DNA from: Konateibacter massiliensis
GTDB lineage: Bacteria > Bacillota > Clostridia > Lachnospirales > Lachnospiraceae
Assembly (NCBI RefSeq): GCF_900184995.1
Contig: NZ_LT860099.1
Span: 2,638,355 to 2,702,354, forward strand
Reading direction: 5' to 3'
DNA: 64,000 nucleotides
A program made the translations under genes and the position numbers. This document shows, in pieces, positions 27,606 to 36,878 of the stretch; within the stretch, counting starts at the first letter, position 1, and each line of letters begins with the position of its first letter. The notes beneath the pieces are model-generated. The model had not been told where the DNA came from. It saw nothing but the letters and a program-made list of their open reading frames with translations, and made no database searches.

Positions 27606-28223
27606 ATGGATCCAAATACATTCCCCACTAAGGGTAATTTAATGTTGGCAAAAAACTCTCTTGTTCTTGCAAAACAAGGCTATGAACTTATGGATAAGAA
27701 ACGAAACATTCTTATCCGTGAGTTAATGGAATTGATTGATGAGGCAAAGGGTGTTCAATCAGAAATTGATGTTACCTTTACATCCGCATACAGGGCATTA
27801 CAGCGAACAAATATGGAGCTTGGTATCAACTATGTGCAGGAAATTGCCACAACGATACCGATCGAAGATTCTATCATGATTAAGACCCGTAGTATTATGG
27901 GAACTGAAATTCCATTAGTACAGGCAGAACATTGCGATACAATGCCTACTTATGCTTATTACAGTACAAGGGAATCGCTTGATATCGCAAGATCTTGTTT
28001 TGAAAAGGTAAAGCAGTTAACGATTAATCTTTCTATGATTGAGAATGCCGCATATCGCTTGGCAACCAACATCAAGAAGACACAGAAACGTGCGAATGCC
28101 CTTAAAAATATTACCATTCCTTATTATGAAACACTTACTACAAGTATTCAAAATGCTTTGGAAGAAAAAGAGCGTGAAGAATTTACACGATTAAAGGTAA
28201 TCAAGAGAACGCATTCAAAATAA
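27606..28223 (+). CDS. ntpD: V-type ATPase central-stalk subunit D
   Basis: The 205-residue protein forms the rotating axle: a long antiparallel coiled coil made from the N-terminal segment (PTKGNLMLAKNSLVLAKQGYELMDKKRNIL) and the C-terminal segment (IKKTQKRANALKNITIPYYE). Both are strongly conserved in subunit D. It is the last gene of the operon and is followed after 2 bp by a terminator. The order G/H-C-I-K-F-E-A-B-D is complete, so the enzyme should be functional. Confidence 0.94.
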   Translation: MDPNTFPTKGNLMLAKNSLVLAKQGYELMDKKRNILIRELMELIDEAKGVQSEIDVTFTSAYRALQRTNMELGINYVQEIATTIPIEDSIMIKTRSIMGTEIPLVQAEHCDTMPTYAYYSTRESLDIARSCFEKVKQLTINLSMIENAAYRLATNIKKTQKRANALKNITIPYYETLTTSIQNALEEKEREEFTRLKVIKRTHSK

Positions 28224-28224
28224 T

Positions 28225-28256
28225 AAAAAGTGTGAGTTTTTGCTCACACTTTTATT
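28225..28256. terminator. Terminator after the V-ATPase operon
   Basis: AAAAGTGTGAG and CTCACACTTTT form an 11-bp perfect stem with a 7-nt loop, followed by TATTATTTTAT. The A-rich left arm could also serve the convergent cheR-like gene. Confidence 0.9.
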
Positions 28257-28279
28257 ATTTTATGCATTTTACTTCCTAT

Positions 28280-29089
28280 TTATATTTTGCGGTATACAGA
28301 AGGCTGTACGCATATCAGCTTATGAGAAACAATACGTATCTCCTCCTTGATTCCGATAAACAGGTATCCACCAACCTCTAAATAATCCGCTATCTTATCC
28401 ACAATTTGATTCGCTAATCCACTTTCGAAGTAGCTCAATATATTCCTTAAGAAAATAACATGAAACGTTTTCTCAAACTCAAACTCAGATACCAGATTCA
28501 ACTCATAAAACACAGCTTTTTCTTTTACAAAATCATTAATCCGATAGCCGCCGTCAATTTTAGGTGTAAAATACGCTCTTATCCACTCCTCCGGAAGCTT
28601 CTCCACCTCTATCTTACTGTACTCACCAATTTCTGCCCTCTTTAGCATTTCCTTAGATATATCGGTTCCCACAACCTCTATCTTCCAGTCCTTCGCCTCC
28701 TCCTTCATAAAGTCCAGAACTGTCATTAAAATAGAATATGCCTCCTCACCGGACGAAGATGCTGCAGACCATACTTTTATCCCTGTCTCCGTATTTCCAC
28801 GCTTATATAGCTTAGGGAGCACAACATCCGTTAACAACTCAAAATGAAGAGATTCACGCAGAAAATAAGTGTAACTTGTCGCCATGGAGGAAATCAGTCT
28901 TGCATTAAGCTCCTCATTTTTGCCGTACTCAACCGCTTCTGTAAATTCATCCACACTTTGACAGTGCGTTTCCTCCATAAGCCTTTCCAGTCTTTTTTCT
29001 ACAAAGTCCCTCTTACTGCTTAGGTTCACGCCATATTTTTGCTTGATATAATTTGTGATTCTAAAAAATTGTCTGTCGTCTATTTTCAA
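28280..29089 (-). CDS. CheR-type SAM-dependent protein methyltransferase
   Basis: The 269-residue protein has the all-helical CheR N domain (about 1-75) and the Rossmann methyltransferase domain. VWSAASSSGEEAYSI (about 105-119) is the SAM-binding glycine-poor variant of the usual ACSSGEE motif and VVGTDIS follows. FLRNILSYF replaces the usual FCRNVLIYF. It should methylate glutamates of a chemoreceptor-like protein, but no other chemotaxis gene is nearby. A role outside motility is possible. It stands alone and converges on the V-ATPase operon. Confidence 0.87.
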   Translation of the reverse strand: MKIDDRQFFRITNYIKQKYGVNLSSKRDFVEKRLERLMEETHCQSVDEFTEAVEYGKNEELNARLISSMATSYTYFLRESLHFELLTDVVLPKLYKRGNTETGIKVWSAASSSGEEAYSILMTVLDFMKEEAKDWKIEVVGTDISKEMLKRAEIGEYSKIEVEKLPEEWIRAYFTPKIDGGYRINDFVKEKAVFYELNLVSEFEFEKTFHVIFLRNILSYFESGLANQIVDKIADYLEVGGYLFIGIKEEIRIVSHKLICVQPSVYRKI

Positions 29090-29123
29090 AGCTCATCAAG
29101 CCTCCCTGCAAAACTAGTTATAA

Positions 29124-30044
29124 CTATTTTAACAATAAAATATATATCGCCGGTATCGATACCATAGAAAGCAGTGTGGTCAGAAATACACCGACCGAAG
29201 CCGTTTTTTCCTGTCCCTCGTATTTTAAACTCAGCATAACACACATCGAAGCTGCCGGCATTCCCATCGAAAGTGTTGCAACGCCAATAATAATCGGATC
29301 GGTAAATACATTTTTAAAGATAAGCCAAACAGCAATCGGAATCACAATCAATTTAATCACCGCAACAAGGTATAGTTTCTTCTCGTTGAATAAATCTTTG
29401 ATTGGATAATTTCCAAGCACGCTTCCAAGTATGATCATCGACATCGGTGTCGTAATTCCTCCAAGGAAGGATGCTGTTTCAGCAATAAAGGACGGTACCG
29501 GTATCTCGGCAAAGTAGATAAGTGCAGCTGCCAGTGCAGCCAGAAGTCCTGGTGAAAGAATATCCTTTAGCTTCACCTTTACACCGCCCTCATCCTTTGC
29601 CAGCAGATATTCACCGTAGGTAAAGATTAGAATATTAAAAGGCATATGAAAAAGGGTATTGTAAAATATAGCGGCATCGCCGTAAAGAGCCTGTACAATC
29701 GGATAACTCATAAAAGAACAGTTGGAAAAGATAATCAGCATCTGATAAATGCCTGCCTTGTCCTTCTCTACCCGGATGAGCTTCACAATCAGAAAAGCGA
29801 GAATTGGCATAACTATATATATTATAACACCAATTCCTACAATTTTAAGCACCTCCATCTTATTTGCCGCCTCAATATTGCATACGGAGCTTATAATAAG
29901 GGCAGGTGCCGTAAATTGAACAACCATATTTGATAATCTGGCGTTTGTATCCTCATCAAAGTATTTTTTCTTATTGAAAAAATAACCCAAAAGCAACAGT
30001 GCAAATAGCTTAAACATTGTGTCAATAATTCCTAAATAGCCCAT
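29124..30044 (-). CDS. AEC (auxin efflux carrier) family transporter
   Basis: The 306-residue integral membrane protein has about ten helices in two repeats, with a polar linker near residues 150-160 (KDEGGVKVKLKDILSP). The MSYPIVQALYGDAA segment, TTPMSMIILGSVLG and the MGMPAASMCVMLSLKY segment are characteristic. Bacterial relatives move malate, malonate or other organic anions. The substrate here is unknown. GGAGA precedes the ATG, and the cheR-like gene is read in the same direction 34 bp downstream. Confidence 0.88.
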   Translation of the reverse strand: MGYLGIIDTMFKLFALLLLGYFFNKKKYFDEDTNARLSNMVVQFTAPALIISSVCNIEAANKMEVLKIVGIGVIIYIVMPILAFLIVKLIRVEKDKAGIYQMLIIFSNCSFMSYPIVQALYGDAAIFYNTLFHMPFNILIFTYGEYLLAKDEGGVKVKLKDILSPGLLAALAAALIYFAEIPVPSFIAETASFLGGITTPMSMIILGSVLGNYPIKDLFNEKKLYLVAVIKLIVIPIAVWLIFKNVFTDPIIIGVATLSMGMPAASMCVMLSLKYEGQEKTASVGVFLTTLLSMVSIPAIYILLLK

Positions 30045-30148
30045 TTCTGATGTTCTCCAGTCTATAATAAAATATTATGTCTATTATAGCACTTTCACTG
30101 TACCAAACAATCATTATAAATAATAAATTTCAAATTTCTCCATATTGT

Positions 30149-31504
30149 TTAGTTTTCAAAGGATTTAAACTCCTTTTTTATTAATAAAATCGCAAAAACC
30201 GCGGCGATTCCCTCTGCAATCGGAAAGGAAATCCATACTCCGGTCAATCCCATGAACCTTGATAGAACGATTGTCAGACCCACCGTCACGACAAGCTGTC
30301 TCAAAAGAGAGATAATAAGCGATTCCCTTCCTTTTCCCAATGCCTCAAACAGACCTGAATAGATAATTCCCACCGAAGATACAATAAAGCCGCAGCTTAT
30401 AATACGAAGCATACCGACACCGATTGCATTCATCTCCTCTGTTGCCGAGAACATAGATAGGATAAGCTTTGGCGCACCCATAAAGATTACCGTTCCTATC
30501 GCCATAATCACGCCTGCCACAATAAGGCTCACCTTCACCGTCTTTTTCAGGCGGTCATATCTTCCTGCACCATAGTTGTAGGATATGATAGGACGCATTC
30601 CCTGAATAAGTCCGGTTGCAGGCATATACACAAAGGTCTGCAGCTTATAATACAGTCCAAACACTGCAACCGCAGTATTTGATATGCTTCCCAAAATACC
30701 GTTTAAAATACTGATTAATATGGAAGGAAGTGACATCATAATCGCTGACGGAATAGCAATCGAATAAATCCTCTTCACCATCGACCACTTTAGCTTATAC
30801 TTCTTTAAACTGATATGAACCTCCTTGTTCATAATCGCAAAGGAAATAACTGCAAGGAGGCATGCTGTCATCTGCGCAATAACCGTCGCAATCGCAGCTC
30901 CTCTTACCTCCAGTGCAGGAAGACCAAACATTCCAAATATCAAAATCGGGGCAAGAATAATATTTATAATCGCACCCACACCTTGCAAAATCATTGGCAC
31001 AAACATATTGCCCGATGCCTGAAACATCTTTTCTATATTAATATGAAACAGACTTCCGAATGAAAAACAAATTACAATCTGACCATATTCCAGCGCCCAT
31101 TTCAATACCTGTTCATTATTCGTAAACATCTCCAAATACGGTTTTACAAGAAACAGACCGATTAGCAGGAGCAGCAAGGAGTGAAATACAGTCAAAACAA
31201 TGCCGTTTGACGCTGTCAGATTCACAGTTTCCTTATTTTTTGCTCCCATATTAATTGCCATACAGGCATTGATACCGACTCCCAGTCCTACCGCAATGGC
31301 GAGCACCAGGTTCTGCAGCGGAAACACAATGGAAACCGCTGTAATCGCATCCTCACCAAGTTTTGCTACAAATATACTATCTACTATATTATAAAGAGAT
31401 TGAATCAGCATGGAAATCATCGGCGGTATTGAATTGGACAATAATAAAGGAAGAATCTCCTTTTTCTCCATCACATGAACCGATTGTTCTTCTACTTTTA
31501 CCAT
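30149..31504 (-). CDS. MATE family multidrug/sodium antiporter
   Basis: The 451-residue protein has about twelve membrane helices in two six-helix halves. PPMISMLIQSLYNIVDSIFVAKLGEDAITAVS near the N terminus and the matching region after residue 240 (SIAIPSAIMMSLPSI, FVYMPATGLIQGMRPIISYNYGA) are MATE hallmarks. It exports cationic drugs or metabolites in exchange for Na+ or H+. GAGAGGAG precedes the ATG. The transcript appears to have a long leader with an internal terminator and a tiny overlapping ORF (31582-31641), which suggests regulation by attenuation. Confidence 0.9.
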   Translation of the reverse strand: MVKVEEQSVHVMEKKEILPLLLSNSIPPMISMLIQSLYNIVDSIFVAKLGEDAITAVSIVFPLQNLVLAIAVGLGVGINACMAINMGAKNKETVNLTASNGIVLTVFHSLLLLLIGLFLVKPYLEMFTNNEQVLKWALEYGQIVICFSFGSLFHINIEKMFQASGNMFVPMILQGVGAIINIILAPILIFGMFGLPALEVRGAAIATVIAQMTACLLAVISFAIMNKEVHISLKKYKLKWSMVKRIYSIAIPSAIMMSLPSILISILNGILGSISNTAVAVFGLYYKLQTFVYMPATGLIQGMRPIISYNYGAGRYDRLKKTVKVSLIVAGVIMAIGTVIFMGAPKLILSMFSATEEMNAIGVGMLRIISCGFIVSSVGIIYSGLFEALGKGRESLIISLLRQLVVTVGLTIVLSRFMGLTGVWISFPIAEGIAAVFAILLIKKEFKSFEN

Positions 31505-31514
31505 AATAAGCTCC

Positions 31515-31578
31515 TCTCACACTTCGCACCCAAGCGGATTGCGAAGCAACAACTTCCTCTCCGCAAGGTGCGTATAAA
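31515..31578. repeat. Dispersed intergenic repeat, copy B, in the MATE leader
   Basis: The core AGCAACAACTTCCTCTCCGC is shared with 11441-11460. This copy is longer and can fold in two ways: CGCACC with GGTGCG around TTGCG/CGCAA, or CTTCGCA with TGCGAAG. The second fold lies close to the MATE ribosome-binding site. Confidence 0.5.
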
Positions 31579-31632
31579 AAAAGCTATAGAAACCTACTGT
31601 TTAACAAATCAGAAACAGTAAAATCTATAGCT
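31576..31632 (-). terminator. Terminator/attenuator in the MATE gene leader
   Basis: On the minus strand AGCTATAGA (31632-31624) pairs with TCTATAGCT (31590-31582), around an inner TACTGTTT/AAACAGTA stem, and is followed by seven T residues. It points toward the MATE start about 70 nt downstream. Confidence 0.75.
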
Positions 31633-31641
31633 CAACATCAT
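31609..31641 (-). CDS. Possible 10-codon leader peptide of the MATE gene
   Basis: Two adjacent ATG codons (31641 and 31638) begin MMLSYRFYCF, which stops with TGA in the loop of the terminator hairpin, so translation would cover the 5' arm. The ribosome-binding site is weak (GGA about seven bases upstream). The geometry is that of ribosome-stalling attenuators in front of antibiotic-export genes. The ORF is too short to be supported by coding signal. Confidence 0.35.
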   Translation of the reverse strand: MMLSYRFYCF

Positions 31642-31748
31642 TATTCCATAATTAATGGTTGTAACTCTATTAACCTAACATATTTATGAATATTTGTCCA
31701 TACCTGAAGCCGTATTTTTGTGTTTTTTGTGAATATTTTGAAATATAA

Positions 31749-31777
31749 TTGCGAAGTATAAAAAAATGCAATATAAT
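31749..31777 (+). promoter_or_regulatory. Promoter of the D-Ala-D-Ala carboxypeptidase gene
   Basis: TTGCGA (31749-31754), a 17-bp spacer and a perfect TATAAT (31772-31777). A 6-bp inverted repeat, CGTTAC (31786-31791) with GTAACG (31799-31804), lies just downstream of the expected start site and may be an operator. Confidence 0.65.
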
Positions 31778-31839
31778 GATAAGGACGTTACCGTAATCGT
31801 AACGATGGAAACAAAACCACATGAGGAGATTTATAGATA

Positions 31840-33279
31840 ATGAGAAAACCAAAGAGATTGCTTTGCCATGCACTTATTGCATTTTTATGCTTATCAAATA
31901 TATTAACTGTTCACGCTACCGCGGAAACCACAGAGGTATCCACAGAAGAAACAACAAATGAAACAAACAGTGATCCCAGCCTTTGGCCTGACGGTCCTTC
32001 GGTGGAGGCTGAATCTGCTATCCTAATGGATATCAACACCGGAACTATTCTATATGAAAAAAATGTAAATGAAGAATTATATCCAGCAAGTATCACAAAA
32101 ATTATGACCACTCTTCTGGCACTTGAGAATTGCAGCCTGGATGAAATTGTAACTTTTTCCCACAATGCGGTTTACTCGATTGAGCCGGGAAGCAGCCATA
32201 TCGGCATCGTGGACGGTGAGCAGCTCACCATGGAGCAATGCCTCTACGGAATTATGCTGGAAAGCGCAAATGAGGTGTCTAACGCGGTTGCAGAGCATGT
32301 CGGAGGAAGCATTGAGGGCTTTGTCGATATGATGAATGCGAAAGCTGCGGAGCTTGGCTGTTTAAATACACATTTTGACAATGCAAACGGACTTCCTGAT
32401 GAGGAGCATTACACCTCCGCCTACGATATGGCGTTAATCGGAAGAGCTGCGATGCAGAATGAGACCTTCCGCACTATCACCTCCACAACGAGTTATACCA
32501 TACCTCCGACAAATCTTCAGGTGGAGGCAAGACCGCTTTCCAATCACCATAAGATGCTTCCGAAAAGAAGCTATGCGGATGCCGACGTAATTGGCGGAAA
32601 AACCGGTTATACGAACGTAGCCAGACAAACTTTAGTTACCTTTGCCAAACGGGGTGATATGGAGCTTGTATGCGTTGTTATGAAGACAGAGGCGCCTCTT
32701 CAATATACGGAGACAAAAGAACTGTTTGACTGGGGCTTTGAAAACTTTCAGATTTTGAATATTTCGGAAAACGAAAAGGATTATACACTTCAAAACGCAA
32801 GCTTTTATGACAGCGAGACAAGTATTTTTGGAAATACGGATTCTATGATTGAAATTAATAAATCGGGCGAAATCATACTTCCGATTACAGCAGCTTTTTC
32901 CGATGCCGACTCAACACTGGAATACAACAATGACGGAAGTAATTCCTTTGCCTCCTTATCTTACTCTTATGGCGGCAAAACGGTGGGTTCCACAACGATT
33001 GATTTAACGAATTTAAATATACCGGAGTTTAATTTTTCATCTTCAAATTCCGTTGATGCTTCCGATAGCAGTACCGCTTCCACCCCGGATTCTTCAAAAA
33101 AAGCGATTGTCTTTACTAAGACACAGATTATTGTTGTCGTTGTAATCGTCATTGTTCTTATTTTACTGACAATTCTCTCTGTTATTCTGTTTCGAAATTA
33201 TCACTTCTTTAAGAGGAGACAAATAAGGAAGCACAGACGGGAACGTCTTAAACTGGACGATTTTGATTTTAAATCATAA
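31840..33279 (+). CDS. D-alanyl-D-alanine carboxypeptidase (low-molecular-weight PBP, S11 family)
   Basis: The 479-residue exported protein has a signal peptide (1 to about 27), a catalytic domain with S84ITK87, SAN in MLESANEVSN near 141, and KTG in GGKTGYTN near 254, which together are the full S11 triad. It then has a C-terminal extension and a single membrane helix (about 430-455) before a basic cytoplasmic tail. It trims the terminal D-Ala of peptidoglycan stem peptides. Most family members end in an amphipathic anchor, so the true membrane helix with charged tail is typical only of some Clostridia and Bacillus DacA/DacF types. GAGGAG lies upstream of the ATG. Confidence 0.93.
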   Translation: MRKPKRLLCHALIAFLCLSNILTVHATAETTEVSTEETTNETNSDPSLWPDGPSVEAESAILMDINTGTILYEKNVNEELYPASITKIMTTLLALENCSLDEIVTFSHNAVYSIEPGSSHIGIVDGEQLTMEQCLYGIMLESANEVSNAVAEHVGGSIEGFVDMMNAKAAELGCLNTHFDNANGLPDEEHYTSAYDMALIGRAAMQNETFRTITSTTSYTIPPTNLQVEARPLSNHHKMLPKRSYADADVIGGKTGYTNVARQTLVTFAKRGDMELVCVVMKTEAPLQYTETKELFDWGFENFQILNISENEKDYTLQNASFYDSETSIFGNTDSMIEINKSGEIILPITAAFSDADSTLEYNNDGSNSFASLSYSYGGKTVGSTTIDLTNLNIPEFNFSSSNSVDASDSSTASTPDSSKKAIVFTKTQIIVVVVIVIVLILLTILSVILFRNYHFFKRRQIRKHRRERLKLDDFDFKS

Positions 33280-33294
33280 GCAACTTTGATATAC

Positions 33295-33329
33295 AAAAAG
33301 GAATTTCCTTTGAATGGGAAATTCCTTTT
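33295..33329. terminator. Bidirectional terminator
   Basis: AAAAGGAATTTCC pairs with GGAAATTCCTTTT over a short loop, with A and T runs on the outer sides. It separates two convergent genes and ends both transcripts. Confidence 0.85.
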
Positions 33330-34293
33330 ATATTGTATTCTCTTTTTTCAGTTTCCGCTTGACTCTTCTTTTTACCCGAAGCTCGTCCCTCTTATCTCCG
33401 ATGAGGAAGCTTTCCTCCTCACTGATATGCTTTATTGTCTTTACCACAAAGTATTTCTCTTTCTCACTCTTCTTCATTCTGATTTTGCACTTCATATAAC
33501 CGTGCTCTGCACAATACCCGAGCGCATAATAAATTCTTGAATTGATAGAAAACCATCTTATTTTTCTTTTTAAATTCTTGTTGCAATATTTACATCTTGT
33601 ACTGATAACTTCCCTATCAAGCATAGCCTCCTCTTTCGAAGGGAATTCTCTTGAAACATATTTATTATAATTCTCATACTTTAAATAAACTTCTTCTTCC
33701 CTATTTGCCGGAGGTGTATAATAATCAATCGACTTATTTTTCATTACAAAATTCTGGCTGATGAGTGACAATATTTTTCCTGTATATTCCGCATCAAAAA
33801 GGGCTTTGTGAAATTCCTTTTTTCTCTCGATATTAAGCTGCTCAACAGCATATTCCAGCGTTCGCCTCTCCTTTGATTTCTCAAAATAAAGCCCATACAG
33901 CTTTTGCACATCGCAGTATTCAAGAGGATATTCAAACTTATGCTTCATCCTGTAATATTTCATATTACGCTGCAGCTCTGTCAAATCCATATTTCCCCAT
34001 GTGGCAAATAGGTAATCTTCGCCGCACCAATCAAAAAAGGATTGACAGACCTCCAAAAAGCTCCTTCCCTCTCTCAATTTCGTTATATCCAAATGGATTA
34101 CTTCCTTCGTTTTATAGTGAATTTCTTTATACACAGAAGGCTTAATCAGCTCGCTGAACTCACTTATCTTCTTATAATTGTCATCAAGCTTTACCGCACC
34201 AATTTCAATTATCTCAAAAGGAAGCTCCTTATTTTCCTTCTCTTTTCCATCCGGACATTGGTTCCACTCCAAATCCAGCACAATATAGTTCAT
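33328..34293 (-). CDS. DEDD-type 3'-5' exonuclease
   Basis: The 321-residue protein has an exonuclease domain that begins VLDLEWN (the first Asp-Glu pair, D7 and E9) and contains ATWGNMDLTEL (second Asp) and EFHKALFDAEYTG (His and final Asp of the DEDDh set). It resembles KapD and other RNase T/oligoribonuclease-like enzymes. A C-terminal extension of about 120 residues contains CKYCNKNLKRK, a possible half zinc motif, and a basic tail (KRRVKRKLKKE), which suggests nucleic-acid binding. The biological substrate is unknown. No clear operon partner. Confidence 0.83.
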   Translation of the reverse strand: MNYIVLDLEWNQCPDGKEKENKELPFEIIEIGAVKLDDNYKKISEFSELIKPSVYKEIHYKTKEVIHLDITKLREGRSFLEVCQSFFDWCGEDYLFATWGNMDLTELQRNMKYYRMKHKFEYPLEYCDVQKLYGLYFEKSKERRTLEYAVEQLNIERKKEFHKALFDAEYTGKILSLISQNFVMKNKSIDYYTPPANREEEVYLKYENYNKYVSREFPSKEEAMLDREVISTRCKYCNKNLKRKIRWFSINSRIYYALGYCAEHGYMKCKIRMKKSEKEKYFVVKTIKHISEEESFLIGDKRDELRVKRRVKRKLKKENTI

Positions 34294-34323
34294 CTTATCC
34301 GTTCACCGCCCCTATAGTGGTAG

Positions 34324-34354
34324 AAAAAATGGAAAGGCTTAACCTTCCCATTTG
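34324..34354 (-). terminator. Terminator of the tRNA-Arg transcript
   Basis: AAATGGGAAGG and CCTTTCCATTT pair with one G-U on the minus strand, followed by T residues, about 20 bp after the tRNA. Confidence 0.8.
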
Positions 34355-34373
34355 TGTAATGTTACACTCCTAA

Positions 34374-34447
34374 CGTTCCCGACACGATTCGAACGTGCGG
34401 CCTTCCGCTTAGGAGGCGGACGCTCTATCCTACTGAGCTACGAGAAC
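34374..34447 (-). tRNA. tRNA-Arg (anticodon CCT)
   Basis: A 74-nt cloverleaf on the minus strand. The acceptor GTTCTCG pairs with CGGGAAC and the discriminator is G. The anticodon stem TCCGC/GCGGA holds the loop CTCCTAA, giving CCT. ACGTTCGAATCGT forms the T arm. No CCA is encoded. Confidence 0.95.
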
Positions 34448-34572
34448 ATATGATATTTCCTATGATAAAGAATGTACCAAATAATAAGGCACATTCTTTA
34501 TTTTATATGGATTAAATCATAAAGTCAATGACATAATGAAAATATTCTGTAATTTCTTAGAAATTAATATAC

Positions 34573-35463
34573 CTACACCGGAAAGTTAATTTTCCCCTGC
34601 ATCCATATGACTCCTTTGAAACGTCTTCCCACTGCCGGCTCACCGACTAAATCCTTTTTATTAATGCAGACATCGTACGTCATTGAATTTGTATTCAATG
34701 TTAAAATATAGATTTCTTCATCCGTATAGGTGTTTACCTCTGTTTCCATATCTATAATCTCACCTAAGACGGAATATTGATCACATTCAATTCCATACGG
34801 CATAAAATAAGAATCCACAATGGTAAAGACATCTTCACTTAATATTCTCTTTGATATCATTGTATAAGTATCAATATCTTCCAAGGTCAGGCTTTCAATC
34901 GCCTCCTCGTCGCCGTTTCTCGCGGCGGCAATCAGCGTATTTCTATTTATGGAAGCCTCCCTTGTATTTTTTATTTGATTTTCACTCTTACTAATCGGAA
35001 GAATAATGGTTCCTTTGATAGACAAAGCGGAAAGGGTAATCGAAATGTTCTGTTTAGACAAAGCACCTATTCTTTTTTCATTCCTGTATTCCGCAATATT
35101 TTGCAGATAAAAAATCAAGGATACTCCTACCTTAACGTCATCAACGATACCAGCATAGGATTCTTTTTCAGCATGCTTTTCTACTGAAACATCTTCGTTT
35201 GTGGTGATACCTTTTCCTTTAAAATATGGATAATAGTAACTCATATCAAATTCATTATCTTCATTATATTCACCACGAATATTGATACCAATACTCTTTG
35301 TAAACTCTTTTGATATTTCTGTAAATAAGCTTCCTTCTTCTATTTCTGCCATTTCTTTTTTATCTGGGTTTTGTATCGCAAAATCCAGTAATGAATCTAA
35401 ATCTTTTTTCTTTTTTATATTACTAAAACCAATTGCTCTTAAGTAACTATGCACTAAACTCAC
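34573..35463 (-). CDS. DUF3881 family protein
   Basis: The 296-residue soluble protein begins MSLVHSYLRAIGFSNI. From its N terminus, length and acidic character I recognise it as the DUF3881 family seen in Lachnospiraceae. There is no signal peptide, membrane helix or known catalytic motif. The C-terminal part (about 200-296) is rich in beta-strand-like alternation and ends KGVIWMQGKINFPV. Its function is unknown. It lies 34 bp downstream of serS on the same strand, so it may be co-transcribed, but this gives no hint of its job. Confidence 0.75.
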   Translation of the reverse strand: MSLVHSYLRAIGFSNIKKKKDLDSLLDFAIQNPDKKEMAEIEEGSLFTEISKEFTKSIGINIRGEYNEDNEFDMSYYYPYFKGKGITTNEDVSVEKHAEKESYAGIVDDVKVGVSLIFYLQNIAEYRNEKRIGALSKQNISITLSALSIKGTIILPISKSENQIKNTREASINRNTLIAAARNGDEEAIESLTLEDIDTYTMISKRILSEDVFTIVDSYFMPYGIECDQYSVLGEIIDMETEVNTYTDEEIYILTLNTNSMTYDVCINKKDLVGEPAVGRRFKGVIWMQGKINFPV

Positions 35464-35497
35464 CTCGCTTCATGTCTTTGTGTGTGCAAAACTAAAT

Positions 35498-36775
35498 TTA
35501 TTTAATTTCTGTCAATCCACCCATATATGGTACCAAAATATCTGGAATCTTAATGCTTCCGTCTGCCTGCTGGTAGTTTTCCAATATGGCTGCTGTTGTA
35601 CGTCCGATTGCAACACCGCTTCCGTTTAAGGTATGAACATATTTTGCCTTATCCTGAATGCTGTCTTTGTATTTGATGTTGGCACGTCTTGCCTGAAACT
35701 CCTCAAAATTACTGCAGCTTGATATCTCAACATAGCGGTTATAGCTTGGCATCCACACTTCAATATCATATTTCATCGCAGCTGTAAATCCTAAATCTCC
35801 GATACAGATTTTTACAACTCGATAAGGAAGGTTTAACAACTGTAATACTTCCTCTGCATCTTTTGTCAGCTTTTCCAATTCCTCATAAGAATCCTCCGGC
35901 TTTGTAAATTTAACAAGCTCTACCTTGTTAAACTGATGCTGTCTGATCAAACCTCTTGTATCACGTCCTGCTGAACCTGCCTCTGCTCTAAAGCATGCAG
36001 TATACGCGCAGTGCATAATCGGAAGCTGGCTTCCGTCCAGAATCTGCTCTCTGTACATATTCGTGACAGGAACCTCTGCTGTCGGTACAAGGAAATATTC
36101 CTTTCCGTCGCCGAGTACTTTATAAGCATCCTCCTCAAACTTAGGAAGTTGTCCTGTACCTGTCATGCTCTCTCTACTTACCATAAAAGGAGGAAATACC
36201 TCTGTATAACCATGCTTTTCTGTATGGGTATCCAAAAAGAAGTTCATAATAGCGCGCTCTAATCTAGCACCTGCACCCTTATAGAAAGTAAAGCGGGAGC
36301 CTGATACCTTTGCTGCTGTCTCTGCATCAACCACACCAAGGTCAGATCCAAGGTCCCAGTGAGGCTTTGGTTCAAAGTTAAATTTTGTCGGCTCTCCAAA
36401 TTTTCTAACTTCCACATTATCTTCATCTGATGCTCCCTTTGGAACACTCGGATTTGGAATATTAGGAATTGTCAGCATATAATTGTTCAGTTCTTTTTCT
36501 ACCGCTGAAACCTCTGTGGTCAATTCCTTTACCTTATCAGAAAGCTTCTTCATCTCTTCCAATACCGGCGCTACATCTTTTCCTTCTTTTTTCATAGCTG
36601 GAACTTGCTTGGAAACAACATTCTGCTCTGCCTTTAATGCTTCCACTTCACCTAAAAGCTGGCGTCTTTTCTCATCAATTTCTTTGAATTTACTTAAATC
36701 AAAGTCCTCATTTCTCGTGGATAAAGCCTTCTCCACCTCTTCAAAATTATTTCTCAATAATTTAATATCTAACAT
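35498..36775 (-). CDS. serS: Seryl-tRNA synthetase
   Basis: The 425-residue class II synthetase has an N-terminal tRNA-binding coiled coil (about 30-100). The catalytic domain carries motif 2 around [23 protein letters not shown] and motif 3 [30 protein letters not shown] is also conserved in SerS. It charges tRNA-Ser, one isoacceptor of which is encoded near the right edge. GGAGGAACGAAA precedes the ATG. No T-box leader was seen in the 100 bp upstream. Confidence 0.97.
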   Translation of the reverse strand: MLDIKLLRNNFEEVEKALSTRNEDFDLSKFKEIDEKRRQLLGEVEALKAEQNVVSKQVPAMKKEGKDVAPVLEEMKKLSDKVKELTTEVSAVEKELNNYMLTIPNIPNPSVPKGASDEDNVEVRKFGEPTKFNFEPKPHWDLGSDLGVVDAETAAKVSGSRFTFYKGAGARLERAIMNFFLDTHTEKHGYTEVFPPFMVSRESMTGTGQLPKFEEDAYKVLGDGKEYFLVPTAEVPVTNMYREQILDGSQLPIMHCAYTACFRAEAGSAGRDTRGLIRQHQFNKVELVKFTKPEDSYEELEKLTKDAEEVLQLLNLPYRVVKICIGDLGFTAAMKYDIEVWMPSYNRYVEISSCSNFEEFQARRANIKYKDSIQDKAKYVHTLNGSGVAIGRTTAAILENYQQADGSIKIPDILVPYMGGLTEIK

Positions 36776-36878
36776 TTTCGTTCCTCCTGAAAAGCATTTT
36801 TTTATTCATCCTCAATGCTTTTGCTCATCCTGTTTATAACATTATATTTTATTTTATTTTTTTAGTAAAGGTGATTCT

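Noticed and set aside
36776..36878. Possible T-box leader upstream of serS
   Set aside because: No T-box core sequence (TGGNACC-like) or terminator was found in the roughly 100-bp gap.
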